From a virus: DNA of 22,375 nucleotides. Shown one piece after another: positions 1 to 8,789 of the stretch. The stretch spans positions 1 to 22,375 of the IMG/VR virus record IMGVR_UViG_3300024520_000526; one strand, written 5' to 3'. The notes beneath the pieces are model-generated. The model made no database searches. It saw nothing but the letters and a program-made list of their open reading frames with translations, and was not told the DNA's origin. The translations under genes were made by a program, and so were the position numbers. How positions within the stretch are numbered: the stretch's first letter is position 1; every line of letters starts with the position of its first letter.

Positions 1-1
1 G

Positions 2-151
2 TCTGCACTAGGAAATGGTAATGCAGACGAAGGAGCAAGGTACATGGATTCAATGGTAAAGAATATTAGACAGAAGGCGTTTGGTACAGACAAGCAACCT
101 AATGAAATAAATGGTTTAGCTGCACTACGTCCAATGATAGAAAGGGTTTAA
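2..151 (+). CDS. 3' end of an unknown phage gene (partial)
   Basis: An open frame enters from the left edge and stops with TAA three bases before the next ATG. The visible 49 residues run from SALGNGNADEGARYMDSM to the end LRPMIERV. They are mostly polar and helical, with no motif I recognise. It has the same strand and tight spacing as the large virion genes that follow, so it is probably a structural (tail or internal virion) gene of the same late operon. Its start and function lie outside the window. Confidence 0.6.
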   Translation, partial: SALGNGNADEGARYMDSMVKNIRQKAFGTDKQPNEINGLAALRPMIERV

Positions 152-154
152 GTT

Positions 155-2473
155 ATGGGATTTTTATCTTCACTATTTGGTAGTAGTAAAAGCCAACCAG
201 CAACTACTACTAATGTTATCTCACAGAAACTTCCAGAGGAGATAGCTCCTTTTGCTAAAGAAGTTCTTGGAGAAGCACAACAACTATATCAAGCTAATAT
301 AGAAAGAGGTTATGATCCTTTTACAGGACAGACCATAGCACCTTTTACACCTGAACAACAAAGATCTATGGAAGGTATATCAGGATTAGTTGGAACTACT
401 AAACCTTTACAAGAAGAAGCATTAGCTACCTATAGACAAGGAGCAGAGCAATTTACAGGTGATACTGCACAACAGTATATGTCTCCTTATCAACAAGCAG
501 TAACTGATATAGAAAAGAGAGAAGCTACTAGAAACTTTGAAGGTAATGTATTACCTAGATTAGAAGCACAAGCTGTAGGTGCTGGAGCTATGAGTGGTTT
601 AGGTTCTAGGGCTGGTGTAGAGTTTGCAGAAGCACAGAGAAATCAAGCACAGTTACTATCTGACATACAAGCTAAAGGACAACAAGCAGCATTCCAAGAT
701 GCTAGTAGAAGATTTGAGCAACAGAAGAATAGAGAAAGAGCTATGGCTGGTGATGTTTCTCAATTAGGCCCAGCTATGTTTGCATCTGGTCTACAGGAGC
801 AAGGAGCATTAGGAGCAGTAGGTGAGCAGAAACAACAGTTAGCTCAGTCTGCACTAGATGAAGCTTACTTTAAATTCTTAGAAGAAGAACAGTATCCACA
901 ACAACAGCTTGCTAATTACTCTGGGTTTGTCTATGGTAATCCTGCTGCTGGTATGGTTAATTCAACTCAAACAGGAACGTCTACTCCATTTCAACCTTCA
1001 TTTGGTCAGAGTCTTTTAGGAATAGGATCTACTCTAGGTGCTGCTGCATTACGTAATCCTAATATCTTTTCTGGATTTGGTGGTGGAGCTTCTGTTCCCG
1101 GTACAGGAAAAAAAGAAGGTGGTAAAGTTAGTGGTGGTTTAGCTGGATTAGTTAGGAGACAAGAAGGTAAGCAAGTTGGTAGTGGTGATTCACAGTTTAC
1201 AAAAGATTTTATTAATCCAATAACAGGATTTTTTGGAGGACTTGGTGATAAGTTAGAACAAGAACAAGAAAGAGCTAGAGAAAAAACTAACTTAGGTAAA
1301 GCAATAGCAGCGCAAAGAAGATCTAATTTATCTGATTATTTTTTTAAATCTGCTGACGATCCTAAAGTTGTTTCTGGTATAGATGCATTAAGAGAAAAAC
1401 AATTAGATCAAGAAGATTTTGAAGGTCGTATTAGATCACAAAATGCTAAACCTAATTATGATGAAGAACTACTACAGGGTAGAAAATTAGTTGATCCTGA
1501 AATAGAAGCTCAACTTAAAGAAAAATCTGCACCACAAAAAGAAGCTATTAAAGTTATACAGTCTTTATCTACTCAACCTAAAGCTCTTACTAATAAACAA
1601 TCAGCAGCATTAGATGAAAAAGAAGCAGGAAAAATATATGATAATAATCCTACTGCTTTTGGAGATTTAACAAGAAAGCAATACTTAGCTGATACAAAAG
1701 CACAGAATGAAAAATACTTAGCCTTTGTTAATAAGATGTATCCTGAAGGACAGAATGAGTTTCTTGCTGATGCTTTACAAGCTTTTGGTGCAATGGTTAT
1801 TTCAGAAAATAAAGGTGAAGCTTTTATAAATACATTTAATAAACTACAAGAAGCTGGAGTAAAGAGAAGAGATGCACGTAGAATAGCTATAGGTAAAGTA
1901 GGTTTAGAAAACTTAAAGAGAGATGACGCAACTCTAGAGAAAATTAGAATGTTACCTAAAAAACGTAGAGAAGCTATTGAAAAAATCTTAGCAAAGAAAT
2001 ATGGTATTGAGAAGAGAGATCTTGACAAAAGAAAAACAGAAGCTTCTATAAGAAGTCTAGATGCTAAAGCAGACAAAGATAGAAAAGGTACAGTTAAAAA
2101 AGCAGGAGTTGCAGGAAAACCTGATATGAAAAGTGTAGCTCCATTATTAACTACACAGAGTTTTTATGTTGAAGCTTTAAAAAAATTTCCAATATCAACG
2201 ACTGATTTTGCTAAAACAGGGACAGCATCTACAGATCCAAAAGCTAGGCAACAACTAATTAAAGAAACTCTTGAAAACGAATCAGCACAAATTAGAATAG
2301 CTACTAGAGCTAAACAAATTGAAAGGTCAGTAGCAGATCAAGGAAAAACACCAGATGCTAGTATAGCTCTACAACAGGCTATCTCACAAGTATTAAAAGA
2401 ATTATTTTCTACTGGTCAGATAGGGACAAAAGAAGGTATCATATATGGTAGTAATACAATAGGTTTAGATTAA
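155..2473 (+). CDS. Putative internal virion / DNA-ejection-type structural protein (772 aa)
   Basis: The ATG has an AAGGG ribosome site eight bases upstream, inside the end of the preceding gene. The protein starts with a short hydrophobic FLSSLFG segment. A Gln/Ala/Glu-rich helical region follows (about residues 30-240), containing YDPFTGQTIAPFTPEQQ and many AEAQRNQAQ-like stretches. Next is a Gly-rich hydrophobic patch (about 285-330) and a GGKVSGGLAGLVRRQEGKQ segment. The C-terminal 450 residues are highly charged and helical. No catalytic motif is visible. Proteins of this build sit beside the tail genes of many marine podoviruses and are annotated as internal virion or injection proteins. 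I base the role on composition, size and position, not on a named family. It ends directly against the next gene with no gap, so the two are probably translated together. Confidence 0.6.
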   Translation: MGFLSSLFGSSKSQPATTTNVISQKLPEEIAPFAKEVLGEAQQLYQANIERGYDPFTGQTIAPFTPEQQRSMEGISGLVGTTKPLQEEALATYRQGAEQFTGDTAQQYMSPYQQAVTDIEKREATRNFEGNVLPRLEAQAVGAGAMSGLGSRAGVEFAEAQRNQAQLLSDIQAKGQQAAFQDASRRFEQQKNRERAMAGDVSQLGPAMFASGLQEQGALGAVGEQKQQLAQSALDEAYFKFLEEEQYPQQQLANYSGFVYGNPAAGMVNSTQTGTSTPFQPSFGQSLLGIGSTLGAAALRNPNIFSGFGGGASVPGTGKKEGGKVSGGLAGLVRRQEGKQVGSGDSQFTKDFINPITGFFGGLGDKLEQEQERAREKTNLGKAIAAQRRSNLSDYFFKSADDPKVVSGIDALREKQLDQEDFEGRIRSQNAKPNYDEELLQGRKLVDPEIEAQLKEKSAPQKEAIKVIQSLSTQPKALTNKQSAALDEKEAGKIYDNNPTAFGDLTRKQYLADTKAQNEKYLAFVNKMYPEGQNEFLADALQAFGAMVISENKGEAFINTFNKLQEAGVKRRDARRIAIGKVGLENLKRDDATLEKIRMLPKKRREAIEKILAKKYGIEKRDLDKRKTEASIRSLDAKADKDRKGTVKKAGVAGKPDMKSVAPLLTTQSFYVEALKKFPISTTDFAKTGTASTDPKARQQLIKETLENESAQIRIATRAKQIERSVADQGKTPDASIALQQAISQVLKELFSTGQIGTKEGIIYGSNTIGLD

Positions 2474-5400
2474 ATGGAAACTACTGCAACTTTATTTGAT
2501 GATGTAGTTGAAACTTCTCCCTCTTTACAAAGTGAAAGTACTGCAACTTTATTTGATGATGTAGTTAAAACTTCTCCTTCTTCTTTACAAGATGAAACTA
2601 CTGCAACTTTATTTGATAGTCCTAATCTTGGAATAGATCCTAACTCAACAGCTAATAAGTGGGACATAGCTACTGATCAAGCTGGTGAGATGTTTTATGA
2701 TGGTGTTGCTTTGCTTGCAGCTAAAGTAGGAGCAGATGATATTGCTACTAACTTTCGTAAAACATCTGATGAGTATAAACAAAGTGCTGCATCTAAACCT
2801 CAACCAGAAATAAGTATGTCTATTACTGAGGAAGCTCCTAAGATTTATGATAAGTTTTCTGAGGGTGAAATACTAGAAGCTATTACAGATACAGCAGACT
2901 TTGTACATTCTGTTCTTGTAGGTGTAGCTCCTTCTATGTTAGCCACTGGTGCTGCTGTAGGTGCTGCTGCTGTAGCTAAACCTGTGATGTTAGGTATAGG
3001 TGCAGGAGCTATAGCTAGTAACTTAACCGCAGCAGTTATAGGTATGACACCTAGTATGCTTATGTCTTCTGGTCAAGTATATGAAGATGCTTTAAAGTAT
3101 GGAGCTTCAGAAGAAGAAGCAGAGAACATAGGTATAGGTGCAGGTAGTGTTGTAGGTGCATTAGATAGATTAGGATTCACAGCTTTACTTAGTGGTCTTA
3201 CTGGTAAGTTAGGTAAGGAAACAACTATCAAAGCTATTAAAGAACAGACTGACCTATCTGAAAGCATGATAAGAGAAGCTGTTAATAAAGCTGTTAAGCA
3301 AGGTGGTCGTGGTATAAAAATAGAAGGGGCTACTGAAGCAGCACAGACTATCGTAGAAGAAACTTCTCCAGCTTTAGTCTCTGAGAAAGAAGTAGAACTA
3401 GCTAACCTTGTACCTAAAGTTATAGATTCATTTGCTGCTGGTGGTATAGGTGGTGGATTTGTAGGTGCTATGACAGGTGCTATCTCAGTACCTGTAGCTC
3501 GACAAGCTATTAAACAAGCTGAAGAACAAGACTTAGAGTCAGAAAGATTACAAAGAGATGCTAAAGAACAAGGTGAACTATTTAGTTTTGAAGAAGACTT
3601 AGGTACTATAGATACTGATCTTGATCCTAAAGTAAAATCAACAGTAGATAAGAAACCTAGAGATCCTAAAGAACCAGAATTAGATTTAGGTCTTACAGAA
3701 GAAGCTGCTCCTGAAACTGGTACGCTTGATCTTGATGAAGAATCTATACTAAGAAAACAAGAAGAAGATAGGATAGAAGAAGCACGAAGAGAGATAGAAA
3801 GAGATGCAAGTCTTGTTGATCCTACGTTAAATGAAGGAGCTAGAGAAAGACCTTCTGATGCTACTCAACGTCAATTAGATGAAATAAAAATTTTAGAAGA
3901 TAGAGAAAGTATTAAGGGTACTATTATAGCTAATCCTAAAGTAAGGGCTTTAGAAAAAGACAGAAGAAAATTAGAGAACGAAGTTATTAAATTAAAAAAT
4001 CAAGGTGCTTTAGATACTGACCAATCTGTAGAAGTAAAACAAAAAGAGATAGATAGTCTTACTAAATTAATAGATAGCACTAGTAGAAAGAAACTTACAA
4101 AAGAACGATCAAAGCTTAAAGGTTCTAAATTAACTGATAAGAATTTACAAAAGTTAGTTGAAGAAAGAAGTACTTTAGAAAGTCAAAATAAATTACTTGA
4201 AGAAAAGAAAAGATTAAACAATAAGGATAAAAAGTATAAGGCTGAAAGAAAAGATGGGGATAAAAATAAAAAATTTCCTAAGAGAGATAGATCAAGATTA
4301 AATAAACTTAGGAAACAATTAAAAGGTTCTACTCTTATAAATAATAATAAAAGATTAAATACTATTAAAAATAAATTAAAAAAAGATATAGAGTTAAATC
4401 GAATAGATTTTTTAATAAAACAAGTAAATGAAGAAAAAGTTACATTTACAAAAAAAGATGAAGCTAGATTAACTGAACTTAAAGGTGGGTTAAAAACTAG
4501 AGAAGATGTAAAAAATCTTAGGGCATTATTTAAAGATGTAGTATCTCGTTCTACTACAAAGTTAAGAGAACTTTCTAAGACAGTTCCTATTGCAGGTCAA
4601 ATGATTAATGAGCTTATGAATATAGAGTTTAATAACAATCAAGGTATAGGTAAATTTGCTAGTACAAAAGAATTAATTAACGATAAGCTACGTAAAGCTT
4701 ATAAGTTACCTTTTCAAAGTACTATCTCTATGAATTTAAAAAATCAAGTAACCGATCAACTTAATGGTTATAAAGAAGCTATTGATCCTAGAGCAAGACA
4801 AGTTGCAATAGAAATAAAACAAGAAATATATGATAAGATTTATTATATATTAAGAGCATCAGGTATAGAGATGGGAAAAATAGAAGACTACCTTCCTATT
4901 ATTTATAAATTTAGATTAAAAGGATTAGGTAGAAGTAAAGATATAGCTAAGTTTAAAAAGATACTAAAAAAGAATGAGGCATTATTAGCTGAGAAAGGAT
5001 TAGATTCTACTGAAATAATAGAAAATATTATTACAAATGATGGTGTTTATATTCCTGATCCTAAGTTAGATATTTTTAATACTAAGGAAGATACCGATCC
5101 TAAAGCTGTGCGTAGAGGTTTTGAAAAAGAAAGATCTATACCTAGAGAAGTTGTACAACAACTATCTGATGCTGGTTTAGTTGAAAAAGATTTTGATAAA
5201 GTTACTAATAAATATATAGTTGATAGTATTAGAAGAGCTAACTTAAATAGATTTGTAACTAAATACAAACCTGTTATTAATGAGTTATATCAAAGAGGAC
5301 TCATGACCGAATCAGAAGGAAAACGTATTAAAAATATTGTAGATGCTCTTCAATCTAGATATAGAACTATAGATAACTTAGGACTTAGATCTTTATTTCG

Positions 5401-6622
5401 TTTTACAAACTCATTAGCTTATATACTTACTCTACCTCTTGCTGGTATTACAGCATTAACAGAACCATTAATTGTATTACATAGAGTAAGCCCTAAGAAT
5501 GCTATCTATGGATTAATGAATGCTGCTGAAGTTGGACTACGTAAAGGAGTAAGATCATTTGCTCCTCAGTTTAAAAGATCAGAGAATGAACAAGCTCTTT
5601 TATCTTTAATGCAGACAGCAGACTTAGCTTTAGTTAATGCTCAAAGAGATATAAGTGATATATCTATTAATAAAAAAGTTACTGATACTTTTTTTAAAGT
5701 TAATATGTTAGCCCAAGTCACACAGTTTAGTAGATATATGGCATACTTTGCTGGTAGGCAACAGCTACGAGATGATATTAAACTTATACAGAAAGAAGAA
5801 TTACTAGGAGAACCTAATAGTCAAACACGTAATGCTCGTAAAAGATTAGAACTATTAGGTCTTGCTAATATTGTACCTAAAGTAAATAGAAAGTCAGATA
5901 CAGTTGAATCACCTACTGCTGAACAGAGAGAGGTATTAGATTGGTTTGGTAGAGTTGATCCTAAGACTAATGAATATATTGAAGGTATGGATCAAGATAC
6001 TACTCCAGCTATTATAACTAAAGCATTAGGTAAATTAGTTGATGAAGTTATTATGACACCTAATGTAGTTAATAAACCACTCTGGATGTCTAATCCTTAT
6101 CTTGCTCCAGTAGCACAGCTTAAAGGATTCATGATGGTCTTTGGTAATACTGTTGGTGTGCGTTTTTATAAAGATGTTATTAAACCTTTATTTAAATTTA
6201 GAGCATCAGCAGGAGAGATTATGAAATATGCTATGACATTTACACTACTAACTTCTGCTATAATGGGTACTCAAGTTTTAAAGAATGCTATACGTTATGG
6301 AGATGATGAATCTCCTTATGACAAGTTAGAAGGTTGGGAAAAGTTATGGACTGCCTTCGTACAAAGTAATATCTTTGGATTTGGTAATATATTTATAGAT
6401 GCTTTAAACTCTCAAAAGTATGGTAATGATCCTCTTACACAAATATTAGGACCAACAGTTTCAAAAATATCTGGTCTTGTGAAAGCTTTAGGTAGTGGTA
6501 GTCCTCAACGTATAGCTACAGCATTAGCTAAAGTAACTCCGGGTCTAGCTTCTCTACCTGCTGAATCAAGAAAAAGTGTAACAGAACCTTTTGCAGAATT
6601 TATAGGAGATGTTGTAAACTAA
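2474..6622 (+). CDS. Giant putative internal virion / ejection protein (1382 aa)
   Basis: The ATG follows the previous stop codon immediately and no clear ribosome site is seen, so translation is probably coupled. The first 50 residues hold a tandem repeat (see repeat entry). Small-residue-rich hydrophobic segments follow at about 140-200 and 319-343, of the Ala/Gly kind seen in membrane-penetrating ejection proteins. A very Lys/Glu/Leu-rich coiled-coil region spans about 476-682. Further hydrophobic helices lie at about 974-1002 (LAYILTLPLAGITALTEPL) and 1250-1270. Length, 'membrane plus coiled coil' build and late-operon position resemble the large internal virion proteins of podoviruses (T7 gp16-like in role). 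I see no lysozyme or transglycosylase motif of the kind T7 gp16 carries at its N-terminus. The next gene starts in a TAATG overlap. Confidence 0.6.
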   Translation: METTATLFDDVVETSPSLQSESTATLFDDVVKTSPSSLQDETTATLFDSPNLGIDPNSTANKWDIATDQAGEMFYDGVALLAAKVGADDIATNFRKTSDEYKQSAASKPQPEISMSITEEAPKIYDKFSEGEILEAITDTADFVHSVLVGVAPSMLATGAAVGAAAVAKPVMLGIGAGAIASNLTAAVIGMTPSMLMSSGQVYEDALKYGASEEEAENIGIGAGSVVGALDRLGFTALLSGLTGKLGKETTIKAIKEQTDLSESMIREAVNKAVKQGGRGIKIEGATEAAQTIVEETSPALVSEKEVELANLVPKVIDSFAAGGIGGGFVGAMTGAISVPVARQAIKQAEEQDLESERLQRDAKEQGELFSFEEDLGTIDTDLDPKVKSTVDKKPRDPKEPELDLGLTEEAAPETGTLDLDEESILRKQEEDRIEEARREIERDASLVDPTLNEGARERPSDATQRQLDEIKILEDRESIKGTIIANPKVRALEKDRRKLENEVIKLKNQGALDTDQSVEVKQKEIDSLTKLIDSTSRKKLTKERSKLKGSKLTDKNLQKLVEERSTLESQNKLLEEKKRLNNKDKKYKAERKDGDKNKKFPKRDRSRLNKLRKQLKGSTLINNNKRLNTIKNKLKKDIELNRIDFLIKQVNEEKVTFTKKDEARLTELKGGLKTREDVKNLRALFKDVVSRSTTKLRELSKTVPIAGQMINELMNIEFNNNQGIGKFASTKELINDKLRKAYKLPFQSTISMNLKNQVTDQLNGYKEAIDPRARQVAIEIKQEIYDKIYYILRASGIEMGKIEDYLPIIYKFRLKGLGRSKDIAKFKKILKKNEALLAEKGLDSTEIIENIITNDGVYIPDPKLDIFNTKEDTDPKAVRRGFEKERSIPREVVQQLSDAGLVEKDFDKVTNKYIVDSIRRANLNRFVTKYKPVINELYQRGLMTESEGKRIKNIVDALQSRYRTIDNLGLRSLFRFTNSLAYILTLPLAGITALTEPLIVLHRVSPKNAIYGLMNAAEVGLRKGVRSFAPQFKRSENEQALLSLMQTADLALVNAQRDISDISINKKVTDTFFKVNMLAQVTQFSRYMAYFAGRQQLRDDIKLIQKEELLGEPNSQTRNARKRLELLGLANIVPKVNRKSDTVESPTAEQREVLDWFGRVDPKTNEYIEGMDQDTTPAIITKALGKLVDEVIMTPNVVNKPLWMSNPYLAPVAQLKGFMMVFGNTVGVRFYKDVIKPLFKFRASAGEIMKYAMTFTLLTSAIMGTQVLKNAIRYGDDESPYDKLEGWEKLWTAFVQSNIFGFGNIFIDALNSQKYGNDPLTQILGPTVSKISGLVKALGSGSPQRIATALAKVTPGLASLPAESRKSVTEPFAEFIGDVVN
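2477..2620 (+). repeat. Tandem coding repeat at the N-terminus of the 1382-aa protein
   Basis: Two nearly identical units of 57 and 60 bases (2477-2533 and 2534-2593) and a 27-base third partial copy (2594-2620) encode E(T/S)TATLFDDVV(E/K)TSPS(S)LQ(S/D), twice in full, then ETTATLFDS. The DNA copies differ at only a few bases plus one inserted Ser codon, which implies recent duplication. All units stay in frame. Confidence 0.9.
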
Positions 6623-6978
6623 TGTTAGAACTAGGACCAAGAGAACTCCTCACACTAGGAACAGTGTTGGCAGGATTAGCAGCCACATGGGGTGTACTCA
6701 AGGCTACTATTAAATCTATTGTAGGTCAGGTAGACGACATCAAGGATGATGTTAATAAGATCTATCAACAAGTAGATAATCAAGAGGCTAAACAAGCAGT
6801 GATTCAAAACAGTATTAATATTATTAGTAAAGATATTCTTTCTCCACAGATCCTGAAGAAACAAAGTGAGAGAGATGGTAAGATAGATACAAGAATAGAT
6901 AACATAGAAATACAAATAGATAGACTATATAAAATGCATAATGGAAAACACCCACCAGTAGAAAGGACAGAAGAATAA
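6622..6978 (+). CDS. Membrane-anchored coiled-coil protein, holin- or spanin-like (118 aa)
   Basis: It starts in a TAATG overlap with the preceding giant gene and ends in a TAATG overlap with the endolysin gene. The N-terminus has one hydrophobic segment (about residues 9-30, LLTLGTVLAGLAATWGVL). The rest is a charged heptad-like helix (VDDIKDDVNKIYQQVDNQ, then IDTRIDNIEIQIDRLYKM). No catalytic residues are seen. One N-terminal membrane helix plus a soluble coiled coil, directly upstream of an endolysin, fits a small holin or an inner-membrane spanin; the sequence alone does not choose between them. A tail-assembly role is less likely. Confidence 0.6.
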   Translation: MLELGPRELLTLGTVLAGLAATWGVLKATIKSIVGQVDDIKDDVNKIYQQVDNQEAKQAVIQNSINIISKDILSPQILKKQSERDGKIDTRIDNIEIQIDRLYKMHNGKHPPVERTEE

Positions 6979-7355
6979 TGTGGAAATACTTCACAGAGGA
7001 TGAACTCAAATGTAAAGGTACAGATGAGTGTTATATGGATGGACAGTTCATGGCACAGTTAGAAGCATTGAGACATGAGTTCAATGAGCCAATGGTTATA
7101 TCTTCAGCTTATAGAAGTGTAGGATATAATACAACAATAGGAGGTGCTGCTCACTCACCTCACCTACACGGTAAAGCAGTTGATGTTGTTGTCAGTGGTA
7201 AGGCAGCATATAGATTGTTAAAGTTAGCAATAGAGTATGGCTTCACTGGGATAGGAGTATCTCAGAGAGGGCCACACGAGAGAAGGTTCTTACATCTAGA
7301 TACGATGGAGAACAGTGACGTTCACCCTAGACCTTGGATATGGAGTTATAAGTGA
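6978..7355 (+). CDS. Endolysin, peptidase M15 family (D,D/L,D-carboxypeptidase type)
   Basis: A zinc peptidase expected to cut the peptide stems of host peptidoglycan at lysis. The M15_3-type signature SxHxxGxAxD is visible as S60-P-H62-L-H-G-K-A-V-D69, and the third zinc ligand fits H106 in FLHLD. The AYRS segment before it (44-47) and the terminal W-W-rich end are typical too. At 125 aa it is a bare catalytic domain with no cell-wall-binding domain, as expected for phages of Gram-negative hosts. There is no signal peptide, so a holin must let it out; the membrane protein just upstream is a candidate. The gene overlaps neighbours at both ends (TAATG upstream, GTGA downstream). Confidence 0.9.
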   Translation: MWKYFTEDELKCKGTDECYMDGQFMAQLEALRHEFNEPMVISSAYRSVGYNTTIGGAAHSPHLHGKAVDVVVSGKAAYRLLKLAIEYGFTGIGVSQRGPHERRFLHLDTMENSDVHPRPWIWSYK

Positions 7356-7477
7356 CTAAGATTTTTAAGAAACTATTGGCAAGAGAGAGATACTTACTAC
7401 GATCATTCTGGAAACATACCTTTCACTACCGTAATCATAACTATGAACCTAGAACAGGTAAGAATTATTACCTATAA
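7352..7477 (+). CDS. Small basic protein, 41 aa, GTG start coupled to the endolysin stop
   Basis: A GTG overlaps the endolysin TGA by four bases (GTGA), giving an open frame to the TAA at 7475-7477. The product begins MTKIFKKLLARERYLLRSF and ends GKNYYL. It is rich in Lys, Arg, His, Tyr and aromatic residues, and its N-terminus could form an amphipathic basic helix. It is the last + strand gene before convergence. No family is recognised. The 4-base overlap, a common phage coupling, is the main support; the frame is short enough to be chance. Confidence 0.5.
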   Translation: MTKIFKKLLARERYLLRSFWKHTFHYRNHNYEPRTGKNYYL

Positions 7478-7509
7478 ATAACGATTTGCTTTGTACGCTG
7501 TTTTAAGCG

Positions 7510-8031
7510 TCATACAGAGGTTTCTACCTCTTCAGGGTAGGTAGGGTCCAGAGAGTCCTCGTTGTCATCCTCTATGAGGCTCTCTGGCTCCTCGTTTTCT
7601 TCGTCATCCTCTATAAATAGGTTATGAGCGAAGTCACACTTAGATAATAGCTTCATTACCTCATCTTCACCTAATACATTAAGACATCCTACGATAGCAG
7701 ACTCAAGAGAGTTAGAATCTAAGTTAGTATTAATATCAGAGTTAGCACCACGTACTCTAGATAGTAATTCAAGTGCCTTGATAGCACTATTAGTGTGTCC
7801 ATTTGTTTTTGCATATGTATACTGACTTTCTAGTTCATCTATAACATCAACATTAGTTTCTAGTTCATTCTCTAGTATCTTTATTCTTTCTACAATCTCA
7901 TCTATCTGTAGTAATCTATAACCTTGATTAGCTGCTGATGATGCTGAGTAACCTGCTGCCTTTGCAGCTTCAGTTGCATTGTTATGTAGCACATAAGACT
8001 GTGCAAACTTTTCTTGCTTATCATTTAACAT
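7510..8031 (-). CDS. Terminase small subunit (TerS)
   Basis: The DNA-recognition subunit of the packaging motor. The N-terminus matches the terminase_2 type helix-turn-helix: LNDKQEKFAQSYVLHNNATE, then AAKAAGYS, a Gly-Tyr-x-Leu-Leu turn (37-41) and a following IVERI helix. Residues 50-135 form an oligomerisation-like helical part. The last 37 residues are strongly acidic (DDEENEEPESLIEDDNED). It is the last gene of the - strand module and converges on the late genes; its ATG overlaps the end of the gene upstream by 11 bases. No large terminase subunit or portal gene is in the window. Confidence 0.8.
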   Translation of the reverse strand: MLNDKQEKFAQSYVLHNNATEAAKAAGYSASSAANQGYRLLQIDEIVERIKILENELETNVDVIDELESQYTYAKTNGHTNSAIKALELLSRVRGANSDINTNLDSNSLESAIVGCLNVLGEDEVMKLLSKCDFAHNLFIEDDEENEEPESLIEDDNEDSLDPTYPEEVETSV

Positions 8032-8278
8032 AGTGAGCTACCAATCCATTAATTAATATAGCTAATGATACTGCATTGATTACAAGTAAGGCTCTGTCAT
8101 TCCAAAGAATAGAAACAATGAACCAACCAAACATACCAATAGCATGAAAGAATAAGTTAAGAGGATAGATATTATTACTTGTTAAGATAACCCCTGCAAT
8201 TAAAAATACAGAGGCTATCCATTTAATGTACCAATCTAGTGTATGAGTTGGTGCTAGTTTTTTAAGTTCGTTTTGCAT
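8021..8278 (-). CDS. Small three-helix membrane protein (85 aa)
   Basis: After a short polar N-terminus (MQNELKKLAPTHTLDWYIKW) come three hydrophobic helices, about residues 20-36, 41-60 and 64-82. Charged loops include the WNDRALL turn between helices two and three. The start lies in a TAATG overlap with the 32-aa gene upstream. It lies in the holin-to-TerS cluster, so a part in lysis or membrane change is possible, but no family function is recognised. Similar small WYIKW...LWxDRAL proteins occur in marine phages as far as I recall; I could not check this. Confidence 0.75.
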   Translation of the reverse strand: MQNELKKLAPTHTLDWYIKWIASVFLIAGVILTSNNIYPLNLFFHAIGMFGWFIVSILWNDRALLVINAVSLAILINGLVAHYVK

Positions 8279-8376
8279 TATTCTCTATCTGGTTTTCCTG
8301 TTTTTACCCATGCATCATAAGAAGATTTAACCCAGTAATGCATACAAACTCTTAATCTTTTATAAACTCTATTCAT
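8278..8376 (-). CDS. Small basic protein, 32 aa, coupled at both ends
   Basis: An ATG overlaps the holin stop in ATGA and the frame ends in TAATG with the next gene, so it bridges two genes with no non-coding base. The product (MNRVYKRLRVCMHYWVKSSY, then DAWVKTGKPDRE) is basic and aromatic-rich with no membrane span. Perfect coupling at both ends makes it very likely to be translated. Function unknown. Confidence 0.7.
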   Translation of the reverse strand: MNRVYKRLRVCMHYWVKSSYDAWVKTGKPDRE

Positions 8377-8789
8377 CGTTTCATATTATTCCTTTGTACA
8401 CCTTTAGACTTCTCAAAGCTACGCATACCACCTAGTCCTAAGAGAGCCAATGTTAATGACATCAAACCTTCTGTCTCTATAATAGGGAGAGCAACACCAG
8501 TACCACTAAGTGCTAGACCCCATACAGCTACAGGTTGAAATACAAATTGCCACCCTAAACCAAAGGCACATATCCACATGATAGCAGGTCTAGCACCACT
8601 CACGAAGATACTAGGGTGAGCAGCTTGTATTTTATTTGTTTCTATCTGTGCAAGATTAGCTTTATTAAATGCAGTTGTTAGCTCTTTCTCCATAGAAATT
8701 TTTGCTTTTTGTGCAGCATTCTTATCAGGTACAACTCTGTCAATTATACTGGTTGCAACTGGTAGTAATGAACTAAGTATTCCTATCAT
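8373..8789 (-). CDS. Putative holin, 3TM family
   Basis: A 138-aa protein with an N-terminal hydrophobic stretch (IGILSSLLPVATSII), an amphipathic polar helix (25-57), then the HPSIFVSGARPAIMWICAFG segment that marks 3TM holins of the type found in gene transfer agents and marine phages, with two more hydrophobic helices to about residue 122. The C-terminus is short and basic. Such holins form the membrane lesion that releases endolysin. A strong AGGAGG site lies six bases before the ATG. It overlaps the methyltransferase gene by 17 bases. It is on the opposite strand from the M15 endolysin, so the lysis genes are split between the two modules. Confidence 0.8.
   Translation of the reverse strand: MIGILSSLLPVATSIIDRVVPDKNAAQKAKISMEKELTTAFNKANLAQIETNKIQAAHPSIFVSGARPAIMWICAFGLGWQFVFQPVAVWGLALSGTGVALPIIETEGLMSLTLALLGLGGMRSFEKSKGVQRNNMKR

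Noticed and set aside
1573-2076. Long open frame on the - strand (167 codons)
   Set aside because: It lies opposite the 772-aa gene, has no ribosome site or recognisable motif, and its composition is what the complement of a Lys/Glu/Ala-rich frame gives.
7495-7531. Hairpins ACGCT/AGCGT and AGAGGT/ACCTCT at the convergence point as a bidirectional terminator
   Set aside because: The stems have only five and six pairs, neither is followed by a T-run on either strand, and the second lies within the TerS coding end. No convincing terminator is seen for either module here.
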